This document shows positions 35,601 to 46,000 of a DNA stretch of 64,000 bases, in pieces (position 1 is the stretch's first letter; every line of letters starts with the position of its first letter). Made by a program: the position numbers and the translations under genes. The stretch is from Litoditis marina (Eukaryota; Nematoda; Chromadorea; Rhabditida; Rhabditidae): NCBI GenBank assembly GCA_964036275.1, contig OZ038435.1, forward strand, positions 3,162,001 through 3,226,000. Direction: 5' to 3'. Below the pieces are notes generated by a model that was given only the letters and a program-made list of their open reading frames with translations, did not search any database and was not told the origin of the DNA.

Positions 35601-38600
35601 CGTCTGGAGAACGTGTTGAAGGTGGCGTTCGAGGCGGCCATCACAGTGCTGGCCATCGCCTGTCCATGTAGTCTCGGTCTGGCCACGCCCACCGCCGTCA
35701 TGGTCGGCACCGGAATAGGGGCCATCAACGGAATACTCATCAAGGGCGGCGAACCGCTGGAGAGCGTACACAAGGTCAGACTCGAAACAAGATATGTTTG
35801 GCACGGTATGAATTGACCAATTGATCAACTCGTATGTAAAGTGGCATTAGTTACTGCTCTTTTACGGGTTGGGCTGGTGCCTGTGGTGCCGTATGCACGA
35901 GTATCCGACACCTCTCAACAGGGTGTTGAACAGAGAAGCGGGAGCTCTCGAAAGTTTTCTCAGAGATTACAACAATATATCATCAGCAAGTAGCAGGGTA
36001 ACACAAAGCTGAACCGTTAAAACTGTAAAAAAAACTTAAAATCGTTAAAACTGTAAGCTGAGAGACTATTTTCTGCAAAAAAAACTTCATTTTATACAAA
36101 ATTCCACATCACAATATGTGTATGTGTTGCAGGTGACTACGGTAGTATTCGATAAGACTGGCACCATCACGGAGGGTCGTCCACGGGTGGTGTCTATTCT
36201 GGCAGTCCGCTCCCCGCACTCCATCTCCCTTCGAAGGATAATTCTACTGGCCGGCTCCACGGAGGCTCAGTCGGAGCACCCCATTGCATCGGCTATTTCA
36301 GCCTTCGCCAAGCAGGTAGGACAGTTAAATAAACAGAATTAGGTTAATAAAATAAAGTTAATTCATAAATGAATGAATGGACTAAGAGTAAAGAATACTA
36401 TCTAGCAAGTCTACCTAAAAAGTTAGTTATTGATTAAGTTCAAAGTTCCACCGTTTCGGCTTTTGTCTTTGGGCTTGTCGTGCATAATCGGCTTGAAAAT
36501 TGTGAAAGCTTTTTGAGTTGAACGTGAACTGTTCAACTTCAAATTGCAAGTGCAATTATATTCAGGTTAATGGGTACCTGGGGGCATAGTAATAATTTCC
36601 AGATAATAAGCTATGCATTTGCGGCTTATGCAGTGTTACCACAGAATTCCACTTGTTTTCAGCTTCTGGACACTCCTACTTGGGCGGCTGTTTCACGTTT
36701 CCACGTGTCAGCTGGTCATGGTGTTTCCTGTCAGGTAGACGGAGTCAAACGGACACTTTCTATGATCAGCAATCAGGTCAAACTTCCGGTAGGTTCAAAT
36801 TTAAATATCTCATACTCCAGTAATGTTCTCCAAATAGTCGAAAAAGTCCGCAAACGGGTTGCTGAAATCGGGGAAACTATTTTTCATACAATGAAAAGCA
36901 TTACGCAAAAATCCAAAAACGGGTTTCCTTTTGTAGAATAATCACACCTGGTGTGTGAAAAGTCTGCGTTTAGTTTACCTTGACTAAATTGTTGTTAGAC
37001 TATACCAATGTAAATCCTGATCTACCTCTGAAAACATAGATTTTCTTTAGTACATGGATAAGTAAATAGATTTGTTCCAGCCACTATCCGAGGGCGAGGA
37101 GATCGTTATTCCCAATACGGAAGTCATGTACAAACAGGCGGCGGTACTGGATGGTGAGTTGTTGACCAAGTCTTATATTTTGTTACAGAAACCACAGGCC
37201 TTTTAAGAGTACAACTTGCTTCCCCAGATATTTGACCTGTGTAACTGGTAGATCAGACAAATTCATTCGATTGGTGTTTGCAATTTTTCTGCACAAAAGA
37301 AATTGAGGACAGACGTGTCAGTCGATTCACACTTCATACAACAAATTCCTTAAACTGCAAATGTGTAGTCATTGTTCACGTCAAGCCATATTGAGTTTGG
37401 GTCAGTGATAAAATGCACAACTGCTGTTGTTTTGATACGTTTCGCCACTAGTGTAGCTGGTGTACTTCTTCAATTCTCTGAAGCTGACCACCTTTCTAGC
37501 TATCTCCATTCTTATGTCCTCTTCTCATCTTTCTATTTCAGCACCCCTGTCCGGTAAGGATGCCGATTCGTATACGATGGTGATTGGCAGCGAGCGAATG
37601 ATGACTCGCCACTCGATTGTTGTCGACGGAAAAGTATCCACCGCGCTTGCCGACGAGCAGAGAAAGGGACACATTTCTGTTCTCTGCGCTGTCAATGGTA
37701 TGTCTCCTTCGACTTTCTGCCACACACCTGTAAGGTGTGACTATCCTACGAAAATGAACCTGTTTTTCATCGTGGTTCTGGAAAATTTATGATTTTGCCG
37801 CGAAAATAGCCAGATATTCCTGATTTTGGCGGAAAACGATCCGGACTTTTTAATTTTCCGGCTGTCTTGACAACTATAATGGGAGGTGGTTCCTACTGCC
37901 TTAAATATATTCAAAGTGTTCTATCACTCAATGTCTTACTAAATGCTGGACAAGCCTGGCACTAATTAGTTCACTGCGAGATATCAGGCTGGTTTCATGG
38001 GAACGGCATCTCATCTGTAAGCTGTTTCTGAGAAGAGATTTTCTTCTTTTTTTCCGTTCCGGGAGTAGGATGGAAGTCTGTACATCAATCCATGCTGAAG
38101 TTTTTATGACGCCCACCTTACAATCTTGTGAATGCATTTTGTTATAGGAGAGGTGGTTGCGATCATTTCTATTGCCGATAAGGTGAAGGACGAGGCTTCT
38201 CTGGCAGTTTGGGCTCTAGAAAGGATCGGCATGAGGGTTGTACTTCTCACCGGCGACAATGCAAAGACGGCTGAGAATACTGCGAAACAGGTTAGCATTT
38301 CCATTCGATTAGTTCCTCCAGTGTTCTTCTCAGTTTAATTGGGCGTGGAAGTTAGATCATACAAAATAAGTAAACATATTTTCTCAACCTCTGTTTCCAT
38401 TTGAGGTCATTTATCTCATGTTCTTTTATTCCAGGTCGGCATAGCCGAAGTATTTGCCGAAGTTCTCCCAAATCAGAAGCAGTCTAAAATACAACAACTC
38501 CAGGTATGTACTACTCATTTCTTGGCTCATTTGCACTATTGAGATTTTTTCATAAGTTCGGTCTGTACTGTAGGATGGAGTTGAGATTTGGCAAACAAGG

Positions 38601-40050
38601 AGAATCAGAGAAAGTTAATCAGAAAGTGGTTTGTTGTGCCTCTACCCATCGTTTCCACAGTGCACACAGTAGGTGACAATTTGGATTTTATTGTTTCCGT
38701 ATTTCTCGTGTTTGCAGGCAGCGGGCGAGCGTGTGGCCATGGTGGGTGATGGTGTCAACGACAGTCCTGCCCTGGCATCGGCCGAAGTGGGGATAGCGAT
38801 CGCAGCCGGTAGCGATGTTGCCATCGAGAGTGCCGGCATCGTCCTGGTTCGAGTGAGTCACCTTTTTTAGTTACGCTAAATTTTTGAAGATCAAATCGTA
38901 TAGAGTCTTAGAAACCTCAAAAGCTCGCCTACATTCTTGGGTCGCAAACATCGGGGTCGGATTGGAACAATTAATCAGTATGGACAATTGGATTTGAAAT
39001 GTCTATGTAATAAAGTGTATAAATTCATTCCTCTATTTCTGTTCAGAACGATTTAATCGATGTGGTTGGAGCTGTGAAGCTGTCAAAGAAGACAACCAGA
39101 AGAATACGACTGAACTTCCTCTTCGCAATAATCTACAACGCGATTGGTATTCCTATTGCGGCTGGTACGTGAGATTTCGTAGCATAAAATACACCCAGTT
39201 GTCAGTATTTAGTACCCATTAATGGTCTTGCCGTACGATTTCAAAACTGATCAGTGCGATACTGGTCAGAAACTGATATCAGTGTTACATCTCCATTTCT
39301 GCTTCAGAATTCGAAAACTTCATGACGTAAATTATGCGTATCTAAAAGATTTGTTGTGCAGGCGTGTTTCGACCGTTTGGATTCATGCTGCAACCTTGGA
39401 TGGCAGCTGCCGCTATGGCCATGAGCAGTGTATCCGTTGTCACGTCTTCCTTACTACTGAGAACATTCAGGTGAGTATCTTATGTAAACTGTTCGAGAAG
39501 AGTCTCGCTGATGGGATTATTCTTTTTCACTGTAATTATATAACCACCACAACTATACTATTTCAATGGTCTTCAGCTAAGTTCTTATTGATAATACCTT
39601 CGTGTTATTCAGGAAACCAACGTACGCATCTCTATACTGTGCCGATTTCAAGCGTCACGTCAAATTCCTCGAGTCAGGACAGTTCAAGGTTGGTTGTCGT
39701 GCTCAAACATTTGTTCCATATCTGGCTTAGGGACCTGTCATCTTTGATTACAGGTGTCCGTTCATCGTGGATTAGATGATACGGGTGTTTTCCGTGCGAG
39801 TTCACGATTATCAGTTTTGTCAAGTAAGATGGGATCTATTCTCGGCTCCACAGCGAGCCTAGGATCTAGCAAAAAAGCAGGAAGGTGAGTAGAGCATGTC
39901 ACAAATTCTTGCGCATGATTTATGTCCCCCCCCCCCCCCTCCAGTGCATGTACTTACCATCAGAGATAATACATTTATTTATCTTATTGTGCTTACAGAC
40001 AACAACTACTCGATGGTGGTGGCTCTGATTCAGAAGATCTCATTGTTTAA
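26608..40050 (+). CDS. cua-1: Copper-transporting P1B-type ATPase (ATP7 family)
   Basis: Thirty-two exons: 26608-26707, 27781-27853, 28179-28276, 28487-28612, 28874-28977, 29484-29544, 29771-29866, 30217-30353, 30762-30861, 31232-31395, 31692-31853, 32308-32384, 32615-32789, 33027-33169, 33384-33474, 33786-33902, 34205-34337, 34690-34814, 35197-35319, 35589-35774, 36133-36315, 36663-36788, 37081-37153, 37542-37697, 38148-38290, 38435-38503, 38718-38852, 39047-39164, 39362-39470, 39613-39688, 39754-39884, 39999-40050; 1253 residues. It pumps Cu(I) into the secretory pathway or out of the cell. Metal-binding domains: GMTCHAC near 59-65 and 156-162, GMTCASC near 280-286, and a fourth with no cysteine. 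Then ITGES near 641-645, membrane CPC 760-762, DKTGT with phosphorylated D804, SEHP 844-847, TGDN 1011-1014, [10 protein letters not shown] from 1057, and a tail with LL plus acidic residues. Intron 14 has a GC donor. Exon 4 may instead start at 28514 (nine residues fewer). Confidence 0.95.
26760..26875. mobile_element. Small inverted-repeat element, ATACACC family, copy 3 (reversed)
   Basis: Begins CATACACCAGTGAGG and ends CTATTCGGAGAACTTTACTG, the reverse complement of the CAGTAAAGTTGTCCGAATAG end of copy 1. The interior TTCCGTTTTTCGATC also matches in reverse. In cua-1 intron 1. Confidence 0.65.
26896..27304. mobile_element. C/G-tract MITE (GGGAAAATTG family), copy 2
   Basis: Same termini as copy 1, with an exact 8-base duplication GGGAACTG at 26888-26895 and 27305-27312. 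In cua-1 intron 1. It carries a later insertion at 27216-27266. Confidence 0.88.
27216..27266 (-). mobile_element. Retroposon-like insertion inside MITE copy 2
   Basis: The sequence (GAATA)n GATTTATTCAACATGTGACT and onward interrupts MITE sequence that is continuous in the other copies. It is flanked by AATTT on both sides (27211-27215 and 27267-27271). It matches the repeat at 172-240. Confidence 0.7.
30038..30110. repeat. Degraded TGTAGTTTGAT-family foldback
   Basis: ATTTGTAGTTTGCTCTC and GGGTTCAAACTACATC form a diverged inverted pair in cua-1 intron 7. Confidence 0.4.
30431..30524. mobile_element. Foldback with inner hairpin, cua-1 intron 8
   Basis: Outer arms TATCACTAGGTGTTGTTGG and CAACAACACCCAGTGGTA pair with few mismatches. 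An inner perfect hairpin GCGCTGGGAG/CTCCCAGCGC lies at 30460-30490. Confidence 0.75.
30541..30690. mobile_element. Inverted-repeat element, TTGTAYAATGTTGGGTTT
   Basis: Left arm begins TTGTATAATGTTGGGTTTCT, right arm ends AAAACCCAACATTGTACAA; about 40 bases of terminal repeat each side including ACCTCGTG. It starts 16 bases after the previous foldback, in the same 408-base intron of cua-1. Confidence 0.8.
34561..34666. mobile_element. Inverted-repeat element, CCTACTGAGACTCC family, copy 2
   Basis: Left CCTACTGAGACTCCAACAGT, right ACTGTAGTCCCAGTTGTAAT then GAAAAAGACT; a diverged relative of the 26066 element, in cua-1 intron 17. Confidence 0.55.
35037..35145. mobile_element. Inverted-repeat element, AGGACGAT family, copy 1
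   Basis: Ends AGGACGATAATGTGG and CCAAACAATCGTCCT. An inner pair, GGTCCTTTGAACTGCAAT and ATTGCAGTTTAAAGGAC, makes the whole 109 bases fold back. In cua-1 intron 18. Second copy at 56098-56207. Confidence 0.85.
35495..35567. mobile_element. Short relative of the TAGGGTTGTTAA hAT-like element
   Basis: Reads TGGTTTGTTAATCGAG at the left and GAGTTCGGCTTCAACAACCCA at the right, matching the two ends of the 23620-24477 element with almost no interior. It ends 21 bases before cua-1 exon 20, so it supplies part of the region of that 3' splice site. Confidence 0.6.
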
Positions 40051-40696
40051 TGTATTGTTCTACTGTACATTAGCATCATATTATCAAAAATTACTTAGGT
40101 TGCGATACGTGTTAAGATATTATGCTGTGATAAGTGCCTCCGAATAATAAATGAATAAAGATAATCCGAGTAGTGCAGTTCAGGAGAAGAAACAAACAGT
40201 GAAATTCCTTGATGAAACATTCAGAAAAGAGGCTAGCTCCGTGGGAAACGGTTGGTAGGTATCATTGAACGCAGCTGTCAGGCTAGGCTGCTCGTGTATG
40301 TCAGTGCTCACTTTTTTTAGTCCAAGTAAAAAAAATTATATAGCAAACCGTTCCAATGGCGGTTTCTCTTGAAATGCCTACAAAGCAAATAGGGCTCTCA
40401 AAACATTTGGCATGACAACACTCGTATTCCGAAATTATTATACATCACAAAGAAATAGCTTCTAAGGTTACGTGCATAATTGCGTGAGAAACAATTCACT
40501 CTCGCGATATAATGCGGAAAATCATTATCTCCAGAAATGTTCACCAACCTGCAGGCGCAGAAATTGCAAGGCAGTTCTGCGATTCTGAAGTGGCGCTGTC
40601 CTCGTTAAATAAAACAGTGAAAAACATAGAGAGAATACTCGAACAGTGCGAAGCAGCCTTTAATAACAATATATATAACTAGAACCGATATTGCAT
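40051..40696. other. Convergent intergenic region
   Basis: The 3' regions of cua-1 and eEF1B share this 650-base spacer. Apart from the cua-1 polyadenylation signals I see nothing distinct. Confidence 0.5.
40146..40159 (+). terminator. Polyadenylation signals of cua-1
   Basis: Two AATAAA hexamers (40146-40151 and 40154-40159) about 100 bases after the cua-1 stop codon. Confidence 0.7.
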
Positions 40697-42501
40697 TTAG
40701 ATCTTATTGAATGCAACGATGTCAACAGACTGAACATGATCCTCAAAATCTCCGGTGATCTTCTCGATCAGGTCATCGACGGAAACCTTCAAATCCTCAA
40801 TGACGGTGATGATCTGGAGCTTCTTGATTCCTAAAAGGACATCCGTTATGTAACTAATTAATTGAATACTACGAAAGAACAACTTTGTACGCTACTTGAT
40901 ATACAGAAGTATAAATAGCACCCCCAAAGAGCATCAATCATTAACGGCATACGCAAAACAGATGTGCATATACACTTTATTCGTAACGCCACGACCAAGT
41001 TCTGTTGCTACCAGTTTCGTGTACGACTTTAGTGCCAAATTTCAACGAATGAAATAAAAAAATGCTATTCATTTTATGTGCCATCGGCGTTTCAGAAAAT
41101 AATATATCTATGAGCTATCTTTTCAATACTGGGTACCTGATAAAGTATGAACGTAAGAAAAATTTGACGACGATGTGGTCACCACCAAGACACTGCCAGA
41201 AACATTTAGATTAGTTAAGAAACGTTGTGAATATCGGAAAAATTGAAGAAAAGGAAACCCACCATATCCGATGGCGATGAGTTTGGCACCTCCCCATACG
41301 AGACCGTCCATGTCGATGGAACGCACGAGCTTCTCCATCTCTGCGAGATCGGTCTCATCATCCCAAGGCTTCACATCAAGGATGACGGAAGATTTGGCGA
41401 CGGGTCCAACCTGAAAAGTTTTTTTTAAGTCTTCTTAAAATCGACAAATGCAAAATCTCGTTAATCAAGAATTAACCAATTAAACTTTAAAGACTGACCT
41501 TCTTGGACTTCTTCTCGTTGTAGGCCTTCAGGCGTTCCTGGACAACCTTCTGCTTCTCCAAATCTTCTTCGTCGTCAGAGCCGAAGAGATCGAGATCATC
41601 AGCCTCCTGAGAATAAGTCGGTTATTTTACAGAACAAAACTTACCAGCCGAGAGCGGACTGCCTATTACTCCGAAAAACCGTTGCAACTTAAAATACCGC
41701 ACTCGCCAATTTTGCAACTTAAAATACCGCACTCGCCAATTTTGCAACTTAAAATACCGGGGTCAGCCAGATGTCGCCTGTACTGTTTGAAATTCATAGG
41801 AGATGCAGGCTAAATCTCTCACCAGTATTTAAGCCTGCATCTTCTCCGGTATTTTAATCTACCAGCGTCTTCACAGCATTAATCAGTGTTAATTAATTGT
41901 ACAAAGTGTAAAATGACGTCATCAATCAAAACCTATAAATGACGGCGAACTCTTCTCTTCATAGAGTGATTCTATCACGCGAATAAAACAGAAACCGGTG
42001 CAATTAGTTTGCAACTCGCGTATCTCTGAAAATCAAAATGCATGTATTAAAGAGGTTTCTGAAAGATGGTTATGCAAAAACTGGTTAAGAGTGGGAAGAA
42101 CTGCCCATAAATAACTTACATTCTTCTCTTCCTCCTCGTCGTTGGATCCACCGGCAGATGGCCAAGCGGTGCGCTCCTTCTTCTCGTAGCTGGCAATGTT
42201 CTTATACCAACGAGCGACATTGGGGAATTTCTTGGCGTCAGGAGCGGATCCTACCTGGTCGAAAGCCTTGTTGTCGGCTCCGGAGGGGACGAACCTGCAA
42301 AGACAAATAGTTTGATAACAGTCTCGAAAACTCCTAGTTTTCGTGACGAAATTAAGTTTTTTCGTAAAATTTTCGAAAATAAAACCGTTCCTTAGTTGTA
42401 GAAAAAACACTCCACCGTAAAAAATAATGATAGTAGGAAACTAACCCTTCGAGGTACGACTGGGCGGAAAGAGTTTTGTTGAGAGCTCCAAGATCAGCCA
42501 T
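40697..42501 (-). CDS. eef1b: Translation elongation factor eEF1B (eEF1-beta), GDP/GTP exchange subunit
   Basis: Five exons on the minus strand: 42501-42446, 42294-42120, 41606-41499, 41410-41263, 40830-40697, giving 206 residues (family 205-230). The protein reloads eEF1A with GTP during elongation. Order: a short N-terminal GST-C-like domain ([22 protein letters not shown]), an acidic linker with DEEEEK and [15 protein letters not shown] (the conserved DLFG..DEED phosphorylation region), then the catalytic C-terminal domain with [16 protein letters not shown] sequence (here [13 protein letters not shown]), [22 protein letters not shown] and the C terminus VDIVAFNKI, nearly invariant in eukaryotes. 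The donor of exon 4 is GGTGGG; the alternative two-base shift would break the GYGIKKL junction. The start lies about 40 bases after an acceptor-like ACTTCCAG. Divergent with aco-2. Confidence 0.96.
41682..41760. repeat. 30-bp tandem repeat in eEF1B intron 2
   Basis: Three nearly perfect units of TTGCAACTTAAAATACCGCA followed by CTCGCCAATT. A CGGTATTTTAA further on (about 41850) and an AGATGCAGGCT/AGCCTGCATCT pair suggest the array sits in a small mobile element spanning about 41682-41862. Confidence 0.8.
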
Positions 42502-43067
42502 TTTTGACGGTTTTCGTGCGAAAAGTGAAAAATCGGCTGGAAGTAACAAATTTTGCAAAGTGCAGAATACGGTAACTGAATTTCAAGAATTTCCGTGCAA
42601 GAGTAAAACACCTCTATGTGCTGGCGTGTTTTGCGTGTCTCTGACGCAATCCTAGTGTCTTTTTTCATTTTCGGGAGCAGACGGGCGGTCTAAGTTGCTG
42701 TTTACTTTATTTTATTGTAATTGTTAATATATTAATTATAAACTTGTTTAAATCAGCTCGAGTGTTTATCAGATTAAAAAAAGATTTTAGTCATCTTCAT
42801 CCTCCAAAACATGCGCAAATATGTAATCCCTCACTGCAGTACTGTGGCCGTATTCACCAATCCTCGGGAAGCTCAAATACCTCCCCGCGGGAAGGTAGAG
42901 CACGAAAATAGCGTGCTGGTGAGGAGGGTCCAGAGGCGCGGGAAGCTTTTTTACCTTCCCGGTATCTTGGTGAATACGGCCACTGAACGAAATCGTATTT
43001 ATTTGTTCTGCTGTTTCCATCGTGGTAACCTATTTCAAATCTTCACACCTTCTCTCATGTTTCAGGT
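42502..43067. promoter_or_regulatory. Divergent intergenic region between eEF1B and aco-2
   Basis: This 566-base spacer should hold the promoters of both housekeeping genes. About a quarter of it is the inverted-repeat element at 42840-42986. A TCATGTTTCAG acceptor ends two bases before the aco-2 ATG. Confidence 0.55.
42840..42986. mobile_element. Inverted-repeat element, GTGGCCGTATTCACCAA
   Basis: TACTGTGGCCGTATTCACCA on the left and TTGGTGAATACGGCCACTG on the right are inverted repeats of about 18 bp, with an inner GGGAAGGTA/TACCTTCCC pair. It is placed between eEF1B and aco-2, about 80 bases before the aco-2 start. ATACGGCCACTGA at about 14849 is a fragment of the same end. Confidence 0.8.
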
Positions 43068-46000
43068 ATGCACCTTCTTCGTTTGAGTCGTTTGGCCGGT
43101 CCGGCTCAAGTCAGAGCCATTCATGCCTCGTTTATCTGCCAGGTATGTTTTGAATCATTAAAGAAAATGTTTCTAGTACAAATTATCACCTTAGACATTC
43201 GATCGGGTGCTCCGCGGAACTACTGCGAGTTTTTCTGAGACATAACTTTTCACCCCAATAATTTCCTTTGTGTAAGTAAATGTTTTCTGGACTACGTACA
43301 GCATTCGGTCAATGTGTGTCCCCTTGCGTTCAACTTTCATGTTTGCAGGCAAATGTTCCTCTCAGTAAGTTCGAGAAGGACGTGTATCTCCCATACGAAA
43401 GACTTGCTGAAAACGTCAAAATAGTGAAGCAACGGTGAGTGTGTTTCAATGCTATGTAGAACAGAGGCGAAAACACTTTACTGTCTTCAACAACTATAAG
43501 GCAGATATTGTCATTTTTCAAAATAGGGTTAGGTGTGACCTCAAAACGTGTTAATGTTAGTTTTTGAATTAAGTAGGAAACCTTCAGTTAACTGATACCA
43601 AAATCACTCTTTCGACTACCCTTTAGACACGGTTCGAAAAAACTGGGTGTGTCCGTATCTTATCTGGTGGTTTTGATTAAGATGCAGGTAAATTTTGCAG
43701 CTTGAACCGTCCCCTCACTCTTTCTGAGAAGGTTCTGTATGGTCATCTCGACCAGCCCAAAACTCAGGAAATCGAGAGAGGAGTATCGTACCTTCGCCTT
43801 CGTCCCGATCGTGTTGCCATGCAAGATGCCACTGCACAGATGGCTATGCTGCAATTCATTTCCTCCGGTCTTCCCCAGGTAATATTTTTAGCATCCCCGA
43901 CATATTCGTTGTTGAAACGTTGCAAATTGCAAACAAATGTAAGGGAATTTCTAACGTTTTTCTAGGTCGTTCAGATAGTTGCAAAATATCATGGGAATAT
44001 TCCAAATTGTAGAAAGCAGACAGTTGGAGTGGTAGACAGTTTGCAATTCAACATTTGTTTACAAACAAGTAATCACTTCTTCCTATGCATTCTCAATCTT
44101 TGATTCTTTACAGGCTGCTGTCCCTTCCACAATCCATTGTGATCATTTGATTGAAGCACAAAAGGGAGGAGCTCAGGATTTGGCAAGAGCCAAGGTGAAT
44201 ATTATTATTTAGTTATATTACAAGGTATTAAGGTAGCGACGATGGGAGTATAATGAATTTGCATTAGGCTTGTATATTATTGCTTGCGTTGGCGAGAATA
44301 ATATATATTCAAATACTAATGTTCAACCCTCTCCGATACAACATCGTACAAAAAGTGAACTGTGAACAATTTAAATTTCATGGCAATTTTTTCTCTATTC
44401 TTCTTCTCTTTCTCTGATGAGCGAGTGCCACATTCTTTGAATGTAGATAAATAAATAAATTTGTTATGCGATTGGCTTTATATTATTGGTTAGTTGTTTA
44501 TAACTCTTAACTTACAATTGAATTCTACATGTAACCGGGTTTTTTGGTAACCTAACCGTGTTTTGGTAACCCTTTTTACAGGTTACCTCACTAGGTAACC
44601 GGTCGGCAACCGAATATGAAAACGCGGTTACCTGTTTTTCAAATGCAAAATGTGATTTTGACATTTAGTTTGTACGGTAACCGGATTTTAGTTTTAGGTT
44701 GCCTACCGGTCACCTGTGACCTGTCAGGTAACCTGAAAGAAGGGTTACCATTACCATATTACCAAAAACAGGTTAGGTTACCAAAAAACCCGGTTACATA
44801 TAGAATTGGCCTAACTTACATTTGCGGTTCAGGATATCAACAAGGAGGTTTACAACTTCCTCGCCTCCGCTGGAAACAAGTACGGTGTTGGATTCTGGAA
44901 GCCGGGATCAGGAATCATTCACCAGATCATTCTTGAGAATTACGCTTTCCCCGGACTTTTGCTCATCGGAACTGACTCTCACACCCCCAACGGAGGTGAG
45001 ATTTCACTTTGAGATAATATAATAGCAGTTACACTTACTGTTTAGTTTTCTTGCGGTTTTCGGACTTTTGACCAGTCTGTTGTTTCATAACTGAAATAAA
45101 GCTCGTGCTGCACATGATATTAATCATTTGTGTTCCAGGAGGACTCGGAGGTCTGTGCATCGGTGTTGGAGGAGCTGACGCCGTTGATGTTATGGCCAAT
45201 ATTCCATGGGAACTCAAGTGCCCCAAGGTTATCGGAATCAAGCTCACCGGAAAACTGAATGGCTGGACTTCTGCCAAGGATGTTATCCTCAAGGTTTGTT
45301 GCATCATTACGACGCCATCAGGGTGACCGCAGGTTGCACTGTGCAACTTTTGGGGAGGGTTGTGAAGGTACCACCATAGGTAATAGAATTATGAAAATTT
45401 CTCAGTATTTTATGTTTTCTGGCAAATTTCTCATTTGGGGTCGCAATTAAAACTCTGGGGAAAATTGAAGTATCGCCCCCTCCCCCCCCCCCCAAGCTAA
45501 AACCTGATAATCTAGGAGAGGGGGGGGGGGGCGCGGTCAGAATTCAACTTCGGAACTTCGGCATTTACTATTAACTACAATTCCCCAAACGCAATACAAA
45601 TTCAGAAAGGTGGGGGTAAAAAGTCAATGTTCCCAAACTCTGATTCAGAGTCGTGGTGTGTTTCTTACTTTTCTACGCAGATGACAGTTTTTTTCATTGC
45701 CTACTTTTCAGGTGGCCGATATTCTTACCGTGAAGGGAGGTACCGGCGCCATCGTCGAGTACTTTGGCAACGGTGTCGACTCTCTGTCCGCCACCGGCAT
45801 GGGAACCATCTGCAACATGGGAGCCGAGATCGGAGCCACCACCTCGGTCTTCCCCTTCAACGACAGCATGAAGAAGTACCTCGAGGTACGCGTTGGATTG
45901 AGATTGTGCGGAACATTGTTAGGTTAGAGTTTTGCCGCGATGACTTTAGGCCTTGAGAATCGGACATAAGTGCGCTGTTATTTGTGTTGTTGGGTCACCC

